Shown here one piece after another: positions 9,578 through 22,430 of a stretch of 64,000 nt of DNA. Made by a program: the position numbers and the translations under genes. Source of the stretch: Siphonodentalium dalli (Eukaryota > Mollusca > Scaphopoda > Gadilida > Siphonodentaliidae); NCBI GenBank assembly GCA_032622095.1, contig CP136064.1:279149614-279213613 (forward strand). The letters run 5' to 3'. The notes beneath the pieces were generated by a model, which had not been told where the DNA came from, did not search any database, and saw only the letters and a list, made by a program, of their open reading frames with translations. How positions within the stretch are numbered: position 1 is the first letter of the stretch; each line of letters opens with the position of its first letter.

Positions 9578-12500
9578 CATTGGTGTGTGTATAAGTATAC
9601 AGCGAGTGGTTCTCATTGGTGTTTGTATAAGTATACAGCGAGTGGTTGTCATTGGTGTGTGTATAAGTATACAGCGAGTGGTTGTCATTGGTGTGTGTAT
9701 AAGTATACAGCGAGTGGTTCTCATTGGTGTGTGTGTATAAGTATACAGCGAGTGGTTCTCATTGGTGTTTGTATAAGTATACAGCGAGTGGTTCTCATTG
9801 GTGTTTGTATAAGTATACAGCGAGTGGTTGTCATTGGTGTTTGTATAAGTATACAGCGAGTGGTTGTCATTGGTGTGTGTATAAGTATACAGCGAGTGGT
9901 TGTCATTGGTGTGTGTGTATAAGTATACAGCGAGTGGTTGTCATTGGTGTTTGTATAAGTATACAGCGAGTGGTTGTCATTGGTGTGTGTATAAGTATAC
10001 AGCGAGTGGTTGTCATTGGTGTTTGTATAAGTATACAGCGAGTGGTTGTCATTGGTGTTTGTATAAGTATACAGCGAGTGGTTCTCATTGGTGTTTGTAT
10101 AAGTATACAGCGAGTGGTTGTCATTGGTGTTTGTATAAGTATACAGCGAGTGGTTGTCATTGGTGTGTGTATAAGTATACAGCGAGTGGTTGTCATTGGT
10201 GTTTGTATAAGTATACAGCGAGTACGTGGTTGTCATTGGTGTGTGTATAAGTATACAGCGAGTGGTTGTCATTGGTGTGTGTATAAGTATACAGCGAGTG
10301 GTTGTCATTGGTGTGTGTATAAGTATACAGCGAGTGGTTGTCATTGGTGTTTGTATAAGTATACAGCGAGTGGTTGTCATTGGTGTTTGTATAAGTATAC
10401 AGCGAGTACGTGGTTGTCATTGGTGTTTGTATAAGTATACAGCGAGTGGTTGTCATTGGTGTTTGTATAAGTATACAGCGAGTGGTTGTCATTGGTGTTT
10501 GTATAAGTATACAGCGAGTACGTGGTTGTCATTGGTGTGTGTATAAGTATACAGCGAGTGGTTGTCATTGGTGTGTGTATAAGTATACAGCGAGTGGTTG
10601 TCATTGGTGTGTGTATAAGTATACAGCGAGTGGTTGTCATTGGTGTTTGTATAAGTATACAGCGAGTGGTTGTCATTGGTGTGTGTATAAGTATACAGCG
10701 AGTGGTTCTCATTGGTGTTTGTATAAGTATACAGCGAGTGGTTGTCATTGGTGTGTGTATAAGTATACAGCGAGTGGTTGTCATTGGTGTGTGTATAAGT
10801 ATACAGCGAGTGGTTCTCATTGGTGTTTGTATAAGTATACAGCGAGTGGTTGTCATTGGTGTGTATATAAGTATACAGCGAGTGGTTGTCATTGGTGTGT
10901 GTATAAGTATACAGCGAGTGGTTGTCATTGGTGTTTGTATAAGTATACAGCGAGTGGTTGTCATTGGTGTTTGTATAAGTATACAGCGAGTGGTTGTCAT
11001 TGGTGTTTGTATAAGTATACAGCGAGTGGTTGTCATTGGTGTTTGTATAAGTATACAGCGAGTGGTTGTCATTGGTGTTTGTATAAGTATACAGCGAGTG
11101 GTTGTCATTGGTGTTTGTATAAGTATACAGCGAGTGGTTGTCATTGGTGTGTGTATAAGTATACAGCGAGTGGTTGTCATTGGTGTTTGTATAAGTATAC
11201 AGCGAGTGGTTCTCATTGGTGTTTGTATAAGTATACAGCGAGTGGTTGTCATTGGTGTGTGTATAAGTATACAGCGAGTGGTTGTCATTGGTGTGTGTAT
11301 AAGTATACAGCGAGTGGTTCTCATTGGTGTGTGTGTATAAGTATACAGCGAGTGGTTCTCATTGGTGTTTGTATAAGTATACAGCGAGTGGTTCTCATTG
11401 GTGTTTGTATAAGTATACAGCGAGTGGTTGTCATTGGTGTTTGTATAAGTATACAGCGAGTGGTTGTCATTGGTGTGTGTATAAGTATACAGCGAGTGGT
11501 TGTCATTGGTGTGTGTGTATAAGTATACAGCGAGTGGTTGTCATTGGTGTTTGTATAAGTATACAGCGAGTGGTTGTCATTGGTGTGTGTATAAGTATAC
11601 AGCGAGTGGTTGTCATTGGTGTTTGTATAAGTATACAGCGAGTGGTTGTCATTGGTGTTTGTATAAGTATACAGCGAGTGGTTCTCATTGGTGTTTGTAT
11701 AAGTATACAGCGAGTGGTTGTCATTGGTGTTTGTATAAGTATACAGCGAGTGGTTGTCATTGGTGTGTGTATAAGTATACAGCGAGTGGTTGTCATTGGT
11801 GTTTGTATAAGTATACAGCGAGTACGTGGTTGTCATTGGTGTGTGTATAAGTATACAGCGAGTGGTTGTCATTGGTGTGTGTATAAGTATACAGCGAGTG
11901 GTTGTCATTGGTGTGTGTATAAGTATACAGCGAGTGGTTGTCATTGGTGTTTGTATAAGTATACAGCGAGTGGTTGTCATTGGTGTTTGTATAAGTATAC
12001 AGCGAGTACGTGGTTGTCATTGGTGTTTGTATAAGTATACAGCGAGTGGTTGTCATTGGTGTTTGTATAAGTATACAGCGAGTGGTTGTCATTGGTGTTT
12101 GTATAAGTATACAGCGAGTACGTGGTTGTCATTGGTGTGTGTATAAGTATACAGCGAGTGGTTGTCATTGGTGTGTGTATAAGTATACAGCGAGTGGTTG
12201 TCATTGGTGTGTGTATAAGTATACAGCGAGTGGTTGTCATTGGTGTTTGTATAAGTATACAGCGAGTGGTTGTCATTGGTGTGTGTATAAGTATACAGCG
12301 AGTGGTTCTCATTGGTGTTTGTATAAGTATACAGCGAGTGGTTGTCATTGGTGTGTGTATAAGTATACAGCGAGTGGTTGTCATTGGTGTGTGTATAAGT
12401 ATACAGCGAGTGGTTCTCATTGGTGTTTGTATAAGTATACAGCGAGTGGTTGTCATTGGTGTGTATATAAGTATACAGCGAGTGGTTGTCATTGGTGTGT

Positions 12501-12811
12501 GTATAAGTATACAGCGAGTGGTTGTCATTGGTGTTTGTATAAGTATACAGCGAGTGGTTGTCATTGGTGTTTGTATAAGTATACAGCGAGTGGTTGTCAT
12601 TGGTGTTTGTATAAGTATACAGCGAGTGGTTGTCATTGGTGTTTGTATAAGTATACAGCGAGTGGTTGTCATTGGTGTTTGTATAAGTATACAGCGAGTG
12701 GTTGTCATTGGTGTTTGTATAAGTATACAGCGAGTGGTTGTCATTGGTGTGTGTATAAGTATACAGCGAGTGGTTGTCATTGGTGTTTGTATAAGTATAC
12801 AGCGAGTGGTT
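9578..12811 (+). repeat. 1,600-bp tandem segmental duplication, identical copies
   Basis: Bases 9,578-11,211 are identical to 11,178-12,811, 1,634 bp with no mismatch at an offset of 1,600 bp, checked line by line. The period is 44 units: 39 of 36 bp, two of 38 bp and three of 40 bp (TACG at 10,223, 10,407, 10,519 and again at 11,823, 12,007, 12,119). Copies diverge at 9,577/11,177 on the left and 11,212/12,812 on the right. Perfect identity implies a very recent duplication or an assembly artefact. Confidence 0.95.
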
Positions 12812-15800
12812 GTCATTGGTGTGTGTATAAGTATACAGCGAGTGGTTGTCATTGGTGTGTGTATAAGTATACAGCGAGTGGTTGTCATTGGTGTTTGTAT
12901 AAGTATACAGCGAGTGGTTGTCATTGGTGTGTGTATAAGTATACAGCGAGTGGTTGTCATTGGTGTGTGTATAAGTATACAGCGAGTGGTTGTCATTGGT
13001 GTGTGTATAAGTATACAGCGAGTGGTTATCATTGGTGTGTGTATAAGTATACAGCGAGTGGTTGTCATTGGTGTGTGTATAAGTATACAGCGAGTGGTTG
13101 TCATTGGTGTTTGTATAAGTATACAGCGAGTGGTTGTCATTGGTGTTTGTATAAGTATACAGCGAGTGGTTGTCATTGGTGTTTGTATAAGTATACAGCG
13201 AGTGGTTGTCATTGGTGTATATATAAGTATACAGCGAGTGGTTGTCATTGGTGTGTGTATAAGTATACAGCGAGTGGTTGTCATTGGTGTGTGTATAAGT
13301 ATACAGCGAGTGGTTGTCATTGGTGTGTGTATAAGTATACAGCGAGTGGTTGTCATTGGTGTTTGTATAAGTATACAGCGAGTGGTTGTCATTGGTGTGT
13401 GTATAAGTATACAGCGAGTGGTTGTCATTGGTGTGTGTATAAGTATACAGCGAGTGGTTGTCATTGGTGTGTGTATAAGTATACAGCGAGTGGTTGTCAT
13501 TGGTGTTTGTATAAGTATACAGCGAGTGGTTGTCATTGGTGCGTGTATAAGTATACAGCGAGTGGTTGTCATTGGTGTTTGTATAAGTATACAGCGAGTG
13601 GTTGTCATTGGTGTGTGTATAAGTATACAGCGAGTGGTTGTCATTGGTGTGTGTATAAGTATACAGCGAGTGGTTGTCATTGGTGTTTGTATAAGTATAC
13701 AGCGAGTGGTTGTCATTGGTGTGTGTATAAGTATACAGCGAGTGGTTGTCATTGGTGTTTGTATAAGTATACAGCGAGTGGTTGTCATTGGTGTGTGTAT
13801 AAGTATACAGCGAGTGGTTGTCATTGGTGTGTGTATAAGTATACAGCGAGTGGTTGTCATTGGTGTGTGTATAAGTATACAGCGAGTGGTTGTCATTGGT
13901 GTTTGTATAAGTATACAGCGAGTGGTTGTCATTGGTGTTTGTATAAGTATACAGCGAGTGGTTGTCATTGGTGTTTGTATAAGTATACAGCGAGTGGTTA
14001 TCATTGGTGTGTTTGTATAAGTATACAGCGAGTGGTTGTCATTGGTGTTTGTATAAGTATACAGCGAGTGGTTGTCATTGGTGTGTGTATAAGTACACAG
14101 CGAGTGGTTGTCATTGGTGTGTGTATAAGTACACAGCGAGTGGTTGTCATTGGTGTTTGTATAAGTATACAGCGAGTTGTTGTCATAGGTGCGTGTATAA
14201 GTATACAGCGAGTGGTTGTCATTGGTGTGTGTATAAGTATACAGCGAGTGGTTGTCATTGGTGTTTGTATAAGTATACAGCGAGTGGTTGTCATTGGTGT
14301 GTGTATAAGTATACAGCGAGTGGTTGTCATTGGTGTTTGTATAAGTATACAGCGAGTGGTTGTCATTGGTGTGTGTATAAGTACACAGCGAGTGGTTGTC
14401 ATTGGTGTGTGTATAAGTATACAGCGAGTGGTTGTCATTGGTGTGTGTATAAGTATACAGCGAGTGGTTGTCATTGGTGTGTGTATAAGTATACAGCGAG
14501 TGGTTGTCATTGGTGTTTGTATAAGTATACAGCGAGTGGTTGTCATTGGTGTGTGTATAAGTATACAGCGAGTGGTTGTCATTGGTGTTTGTATAAGTAT
14601 ACAGCGAGTGGTTGTCATTGGTGTGTGTATAAGTATACAGCGAGTGGTTGTCATTGGTGTTTGTATAAGTATACAGCGAGTGGTTGTCATTGGTGTTTGT
14701 ATAAGTATACAGCGAGTGGTTGTCATTGGTGTTTGTATAAGTACACAGCGAGTGGTTGTCATTGGTGTTTGTATAAGTATACAGCGAGTGGTTGTCATTG
14801 GTGTGTGTATAAGTATACAGCGAGTGGTTGTCATTGGTGTTTGTATAAGTATACAGCGAGTGGTTGTCATTGGTGTTTGTATAAGTATACAGCGAGTGGT
14901 TGTCATTGGTGTGTGTATAAGTATACAGCGAGTGGTTGTCATTGGTGTTTGTATAAGTATACAGCGAGTGGTTGTCATTGGTGTTTGTATAAGTATACAG
15001 CGAGTGGTTGTCATTGGTGTTTGTATAAGTATACAGCGAGTGGTTGTCATTGGTGTTTGTATAAGTATACAGCGAGTGGTTGTCATTGGTGTTTGTATAA
15101 GTATACAGCGAGTGGTTGTCATTGGTGTGTGTATAAGTATACAGCGAGTGGTTGTCATTGGTGTTTGTATAAGTATACAGCGAGTGGTTGTCATTGGTGT
15201 TTGTATAAGTATACAGCGAGTGGTTGTCATTGGTGTGTGTATAAGTATACAGCGAGTGGTTGTCATTGGTGTTTGTATAAGTATACAGCGAGTGGTTGTC
15301 ATTGGTGTTTGTATAAGTATACAGCGAGTGGTTGTCATTGGTGCGTGTATAAGTATACAGCGAGTGGTTGTCATTGGTGTGTGTATAAGTATACAGCGAG
15401 TGGTTCTCATTGGTGTTTGTATAAGTATACAGCGAGTGGTTGTCATTGGTGTGTATATAAGTATACAGCGAGTGGTTGTCATTGGTGTGTGTATAAGTAT
15501 ACAGCGAGTGGTTCTCATTGGTGTTTGTATAAGTATACAGCGAGTACGTGGTTGTCATTGGTGTTTGTATAAGTATACAGCGAGTGGTTGTCATTGGTGT
15601 GTGTATAAGTATACAGCGAGTGGTTGTCATTGGTGTGTGTATAAGTATACAGCGAGTGGTTGTCATTGGTGTGTGTATAAGTATACAGCGAGTGGTTGTC
15701 ATTGGTGTTTGTATAAGTATACAGCGAGTACGTGGTTCTCATTGGTGTGTGTATAAGTATACAGCGAGTGGTTGTCATTGGTGTGTGTATAAGTATACAG

Positions 15801-16130
15801 CGAGTGGTTGTCATTGGTGTGTGTATAAGTATACAGCGAGTGGTTGTCATTGGTGTGTGTATAAGTATACAGCGAGTGGTTGTCATTGGTGTTTGTATAA
15901 GTATACAGCGAGTGGTTGTCATTGGTGTTTGTATAAGTATACAGCGAGTGGTTGTCATTGGTGTTTGTATAAGTATACAGCGAGTGGTTGTCATTGGTGT
16001 GTGTATAAGTATACAGCGAGTGGTTGTCATTGGTGTGTGTATAAGTATACAGCGAGTGGTTCTCATTGGTGTTTGTATAAGTATACAGCGAGTGGTTCTC
16101 ATTGGTGTTTGTATAAGTATACAGCGAGTG
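12812..16130 (+). repeat. Subdomain 6: highly homogeneous plain units
   Basis: Nearly all units differ only at position 36 (G or T). Rare changes are TATAC to TACAC in the core at 14,096, 14,132, 14,384 and 14,744, one TTGTCATAGG near 14,180, one 38-bp unit near 14,010, and 40-bp units with TACG at 15,545 and 15,729 (184 bp apart). No gene or higher-order unit stands out beyond the alternation at position 36. Confidence 0.8.
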
Positions 16131-16790
16131 GTTGTCATTGGTGTGTGTGTATAAGTATACAGCGAGTGGTTGTCATTGGTGTGTGTATAAGTATACAGCG
16201 AGTGGTTGTCATTGGTGTGTGTATAAGTATACAGCGAGTGGTTGTCATTGGTGTGTGTGTATAAGTATACAGCGAGTGGTTGTCATTGGTGTGTGTATAA
16301 GTATACAGCGAGTGGTTGTCATTGGTGTGTGTATAAGTATACAGCGAGTGGTTGTCATTGGTGTGTGTGTATAAGTATACAGCGAGTGGTTGTCATTGGT
16401 GTGTGTATAAGTATACAGCGAGTGGTTCTCATTGGTGTTTGTATAAGTATACAGCGAGTGGTTGTCATTGGTGTGTGTATAAGTATACAGCGAGTGGTTG
16501 TCATTGGTGTGTGTGTATAAGTATACAGCGAGTGGTTGTCATTGGTGTGTGTATAAGTATACAGCGAGTGGTTGTCATTGGTGTGTGTGTATAAGTATAC
16601 AGCGAGTGGTTGTCATTGGTGTGTGTATAAGTATACAGCGAGTGGTTGTCATTGGTGTGTGTGTATAAGTATACAGCGAGTGGTTGTCATTGGTGTGTGT
16701 ATAAGTATACAGCGAGTGGTTGTCATTGGTGTTTGTATAAGTATACAGCGAGTGGTTGTCATTGGTGTGTGTGTATAAGTATACAGCGAG
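16131..16790 (+). repeat. Cluster of 38-bp units (GT dinucleotide gain)
   Basis: Seven units gain one GT in the linker, giving GTGTGTGTGTAT, at 16,141, 16,251, 16,361, 16,507, 16,581, 16,655 and 16,765. Spacings are 110, 110, 146, 74, 74 and 110 bp, that is one 38-bp unit plus one to three 36-bp units. This fits slippage in a GT run followed by block amplification. Confidence 0.88.
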
Positions 16791-18359
16791 TGGTTGTCAT
16801 TGGTGTGTGTATAAGTATACAGCGAGTGGTTGTCATTGGTGTGTGTATAAGTATACAGCGAGTGGTTCTCATTGGTGTTTGTATAAGTATACAGCGAGTG
16901 GTTGTCATTGGTGTGTGTATAAGTATACAGCGAGTGGTTGTCATTGGTGTTTGTATAAGTATACAGCGAGTGGTTGTCATTATTGTGTGTATAAGTATAC
17001 AGCGAGTGGTTGTCATTTGTGTTTGTATAAGTATACAGCGAGTGGTTGTCATTGGTGTGTGTATAAGTATACAGCGAGTGGTTGTCATTGGTGTTTGTAT
17101 AAGTATACAGCGAGTGGTTGTCATTGGTGTGTGTATAAGTATACAGCGAGTGGTTGTCATTGGTGTGTGTATAAGTATACAGCGAGTGGTTGTCATTGGT
17201 GTTTGTATAAGTATACAGCGAGTGGTTGTCATTGGTGTGTGTATAAGTATACAGCGAGTGGTTGTCATTGGTGTGTGTATAAGTATACAGCGAGTGGTTG
17301 TCATTGGTGTTTGTATAAGTATACAGCGAGTGGTTGTCATTGGTGTTTGTATAAGTATACAGCGAGTGGTTGTCATTGGTGTTTGTATAAGTATACAGCG
17401 AGTGGTTGTCATTGGTGTGTGTATAAGTATACAGCGAGTGGTTGTCATTGGTGTTTGTATAAGTATACAGCGAGTGGTTGTCATTGGTGTGTGTATAAGT
17501 ATACAGCTAGTGGTTGTCATTGGTGTTTGTATAAGTATACAGCGAGTGGTTGTCATTGGTGTGTGTATAAGTATACAGCGAGTGGTTGTCATTGGTGTTT
17601 GTATAAGTATACAGCGAGTGGTTGTCATTGGTGTGTGTATAAGTATACAGCGAGTGGTTGTCATTGGTGTTTGTATAAGTATACAGCGAGTGGTTGTCAT
17701 TGGTGTTTGTATAAGTATACAGCGAGTGGTTGTCATTGGTGTTTGTATAAGTATACAGCGAGTGGTCGTCATTGGTGTTTGTATAAGTATACAGCGAGTG
17801 GTTGTCATTGGTGTTTGTATAAGTATACAGCGAGTGGTTGTAATTGGTGTGTGTATAAGTATACAGCGAGTGGTTGTCATTGGTGTGTGTATAAGTATAC
17901 AGCGAGTACGTGGTTGTCATTGGTGTGTGTATAAGTATACAGCGAGTGGTTGTCATTGGTGTGTGTATAAGTATACAGCGAGTGGTTGTCATTGGTGTGT
18001 GTATAAGTATACAGCGAGTGGTTGTCATTGGTGTTTGTATAAGTATACAGCGAGTACGTGGTTGTCATTGGTGTTTGTATAAGTATACAGCGAGTGGTTG
18101 TCATTGGTGTTTGTATAAGTATACAGCGAGTGGTTGTCATTGGTGTGTGTATAAGTATACAGCGAGTGGTTGTCATTGGTGTGTGTATAAGTATACAGCG
18201 AGTGGTTGTCATTGGTGTGTGTATAAGTATACAGCGAGTGGTTCTCATTGGTGTTTGTATAAGTATACAGCGAGTGGTTGTCATTGGTGTGTGTATAAGT
18301 ATACAGCGAGTGGTTGTCATTGGTGTTTGTATAAGTATACAGCGAGTGGTTGTCATTAT

Positions 18360-18961
18360 TGTGTGTATAAGTATACAGCGAGTGGTTGTCATTGGTGTTT
18401 GTATAAGTATACAGCGAGTGGTTGTCATTGGTGTTTGTATAAGTATACAGCGAGTGGTTGTCATTGGTGTGTGTATAAGTATACAGCGAGTGGTTGTCAT
18501 TGGTGTTTGTATAAGTATACAGCGAGTGGTTGTCATTGGTGTGTGTATAAGTATACAGCGAGTGGTTGTCATTGGTGTGTGTATAAGTATACAGCAAGTG
18601 GCTGTCATTGGTGTGTGTATAAGTATACAGCGAGTGGCTGTCATTGGTGTGTGTATAAGTATACAGCGAGTGGTTGTCATTGGTGTGTGTATAAGTATAC
18701 AGCGAGTGGTTGTCATTGGTGTTTGTATAAGTATACAGCGAGTGGTTGTCATTGGTGTTTGTATAAGTATACAGCGAGTGGTTGTCATTGGTGTGTGTAT
18801 AAGTATACAGCGAGTGGTTGTCATTGGTGTTTGTATAAGTATACAGCGAGTGGTTGTCATTGGTGTGTGTATAAGTATACAGCGAGTGGTTGTCATTGGT
18901 GTGTGTATAAGTATACAGCAAGTGGCTGTCATTGGTGTGTGTATAAGTATACAGCGAGTGG
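18360..18961 (+). repeat. 324-bp (9-unit) tandem duplication
   Basis: Bases 18,360-18,637 are identical to 18,684-18,961, 278 bp at an offset of 324 bp. Each copy includes a GCAAGTGGC unit (near 18,595 and 18,919), a double variant that is otherwise rare in this domain. Confidence 0.88.
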
Positions 18962-19066
18962 TTGTCATTGGTGTGTGTATAAGTATACAGCGAGTGGTTG
19001 TCATTGGTGTTTGTATAAGTATACAGCGAGTGGTTGTCATTGGTGTGTGTATAAGTATACAGCGAG

Positions 19067-20557
19067 TACGTGGTTGTCATTGGTGTGTGTATAAGTATAC
19101 AGCGAGTGGTTGTCATTGGTGTGTGTATAAGTATACAGCGAGTGGTTGTCATTGGTGTGTGTATAAGTATACAGCGAGTGGTTGTCATTGGTGTTTGTAT
19201 AAGTATACAGCGAGTGGTTGTCATTGGTGTGTGTATAAGTATACAGCGAGTGGTTGTCATTGGTGTTTGTATAAGTATACAGCGAGTGGTTGTCATTATT
19301 GTGTGTATAAGTATACAGCGAGTGGTTGTCATTGGTGTTTGTATAAGTATACAGCGAGTGGTTGTCATTGGTGTGTGTATAAGTATACAGCGAGTGGTTG
19401 TCATTGGTGTGTGTATAAGTATACAGCGAGTACGTGGTTGTCATTGGTGTGTGTATAAGTATACAGCGAGTGGTTGTCATTGGTGTGTGTATAAGTATAC
19501 AGCGAGTGGTTGTCATTGGTGTGTGTATAAGTATACAGCGAGTGGTTGTCATTGGTGTTTGTATAAGTATACAGCGAGTGGTTGTCATTGGTGTGTGTAT
19601 AAGTATACAGCGAGTGGTTGTCATTGGTGTTTGTATAAGTATACAGCGAGTGGTTGTCATTATTGTGTGTATAAGTATACAGCGAGTGGTTGTCATTGGT
19701 GTGTGTATAAGTATACAGCGAGTGGTTGTCATTGGTGTGTGTGTATAAGTATACAGCGAGTGGTTGTCATTGGTGTTTGTATAAGTATACAGCGAGTGGT
19801 TGTCATTGGTGTGTGTATAAGTATACAGCGAGTGGTTGTCATTGGTGTGTGTATAAGTATACAGCGAGTGGTTGTCATTGGTGTTTGTATAAGTATACAG
19901 CGAGTGGTTGTCATTGGTGTTTGTATAAGTATACAGCGAGTGGTTGTCATTGGTGTTTGTATAAGTATACAGCGAGTGGTTGTCATTGGTGTGTGTATAA
20001 GTATACAGCGAGTGGTTGTCATTGGTGTGTGTATAAGTATACAGCGAGTACGTGGTTGTCATTGGTGTGTGTATAAGTATACAGCGAGTGGTTGTCATTG
20101 GTGTGTGTATAAGTATACAGCGAGTGGTTGTCATTGGTGTGTGTATAAGTATACAGCGAGTGGTTGTCATTGGTGTTTGTATAAGTATACAGCGAGTGGT
20201 TGTCATTGGTGTGTGTATAAGTATACAGCGAGTGGTTGTCATTGGTGTTTGTATAAGTATACAGCGAGTGGTTGTCATTATTGTGTGTATAAGTATACAG
20301 CGAGTGGTTGTCATTGGTGTTTGTATAAGTATACAGCGAGTGGTTGTCATTGGTGTGTGTATAAGTATACAGCGAGTGGTTGTCATTGGTGTTTGTATAA
20401 GTATACAGCGAGTGGTTGTCATTGGTGTTTGTATAAGTATACAGCGAGTGGTTGTCATTGGTGTTTGTATAAGTATACAGCGAGTGGTTGTCATTGGTGT
20501 GTGTATAAGTATACAGCGAGTGGTTGTCATTGGTGTGTGTATAAGTATACAGCGAGT
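19067..20557 (+). repeat. Three related blocks starting at 40-bp units
   Basis: The blocks beginning at TACG 19,067, 19,431 and 20,049 open with the same seven units: position 36 reads G, G, G, T, G, T and then the CATTATTG unit. They diverge afterwards and are 364, 618 and 508 bp long. A block starting at 20,557 shares only the first five. This looks like a block family that changed by loss and gain of internal units. Confidence 0.8.
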
Positions 20558-22430
20558 ACGTGGTTGTCATTGGTGTGTGTATAAGTATACAGCGAGTGGT
20601 TGTCATTGGTGTGTGTATAAGTATACAGCGAGTGGTTGTCATTGGTGTGTGTATAAGTATACAGCGAGTGGTTGTCATTGGTGTTTGTATAAGTATACAG
20701 CGAGTGGTTGTCATTGGTGTGTGTATAAGTATACAGCGAGTGGTTGTCATTGGTGTGTGTATAAGTATACAGCGAGTGGTTGTCATTGGTGTTTGTATAA
20801 GTATACAGCGAGTGGTTGTCATTGGTGTGTGTATAAGTATACAGCGAGTGGTTGTCATTGGTGTGTGTATAAGTATACAGCGAGTGGTTGTCATTGGTGT
20901 TTGTATAAGTATACAGCGAGTGGTTGTCATTGGTGTGTGTATAAGTATACAGCGAGTGGTTGTCATTGGTGTGTGTATAAGTATACAGCGAGTGGTTGTC
21001 ATTGGTGTTTGTATAAGTATACAGCGAGTGGTTGTCATTGGTGTTTGTATAAGTATACAGCGAGTGGTTGTCATTGGTGTTTGTATAAGTATACAGCGAG
21101 TGGTTGTCATTGGTGTGTGTATAAGTATACAGCGAGTGGTTGTCATTGGTGTGTGTATAAGTATACAGCGAGTGGTTGTCATTGGTGTTTGTATAAGTAT
21201 ACAGCGAGTGGTTGTCATTGGTGTGTGTATAAGTATACAGCGAGTGGTTGTCATTGGTGTTTGTATAAGTATACAGCGAGTGGTTGTCATTGGTGTGTGT
21301 ATAAGTATACAGCGAGTGGTTGTCATTGGTGTTTGTATAAGTATACAGCGAGTGGTTGTCATTGGTGTGTGTATAAGTATACAGCGAGTGGTTGTCATTG
21401 GTGTGTGTATAAGTATACAGCGAGTACGTGGTTGTCATTGGTGTGTGTATAAGTATACAGCGAGTGGTTGTCATTGGTGTTTGTATAAGTATACAGCGAG
21501 TGGTTGTCATTGGTGTTTGTATAAGTATACAGCGAGTGGTTGTCATTGGTGTGTGTATAAGTATACAGCGAGTACGTGGTTGTCATTGGTGTGTGTATAA
21601 GTATACAGCGAGTGGTTGTCATTGGTGTTTGTATAAGTATACAGCGAGTGGTTGTCATTGGTGTGTGTATAAGTATACAGCGAGTGGTTGTCATTGGTGT
21701 GTGTATAAGTATACAGCGAGCGGTTGTCATTGGTGTTTGTATAAGTATACAGCGAGTGGTTGTCATTGGTGTGTGTATAAGTATACAGCGAGTGGTTGTC
21801 ATTGTTGTTTGTATAAGTATACAGCGAGTGGTTGTCATTGGTGTGTGTATAAGTATACAGCGAGTGGTTGTCATTGGTGTGTGTATAAGTATACAGCGAG
21901 TGGTTGTCATTGGTGTTTGTATAAGTATACAGCGAGTAGTTGTCATTGGTGTGTGTATAAGTATACAGCGAGTGGTTGTCATTGGTGTTTGTATAAGTAT
22001 ACAGCGAGTGGTTGTCATTGGTGTTTGTATAAGTATACAGCGAGTACGTGGTTGTCATTGGTGTTTGTATAAGTATACAGCGAGTAGTTGTCATTGGTGT
22101 GTGTATAAGTATACAGCGAGTGGTTGTCATTGGTGTTTGTATAAGTATACAGCGAGTGGTTGTCATTGGTGTTTGTATAAGTATACAGCGAGTGGTTGTC
22201 ATTGGTGTTTGTATAAGTATACAGCGAGTGGTTGTCATTGGTGTTTGTATAAGTATACAGCGAGTGGTTGTCATTGGTGTGTGTATAAGTATACAGCGAG
22301 TGGTTGTCATTGGTGTGTGTATAAGTATACAGCGAGTGGTTGTCATTGGTGTGTGTGTATAAGTATACAGCGAGTGGTTGTCATTGGTGTTTGTATAAGT
22401 ATACAGCGAGTACGTGGTTGTCATTGGTGT

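Larger units (their letters stand above)
16791..22430 (+). repeat. Subdomain 8: blocks punctuated by 40-bp units
   Basis: Ten 40-bp units (TACG at 17,907, 18,055, 19,067, 19,431, 20,049, 20,557, 21,425, 21,573, 22,045 and 22,411) divide otherwise uniform 36-bp units into blocks. CATTATTG units (positions 31-32 changed together) lie near 16,980, 18,356, 19,295, 19,659 and 20,278. One 38-bp unit occurs near 19,739 and another near 22,352. No gene. Confidence 0.85.

Noticed and set aside
9578-12811. The 1,600-bp duplication as a transposon or tandem gene duplication
   Set aside because: Its content is only ordinary satellite units with no terminal repeats, target-site duplications or open frames distinct from the array.
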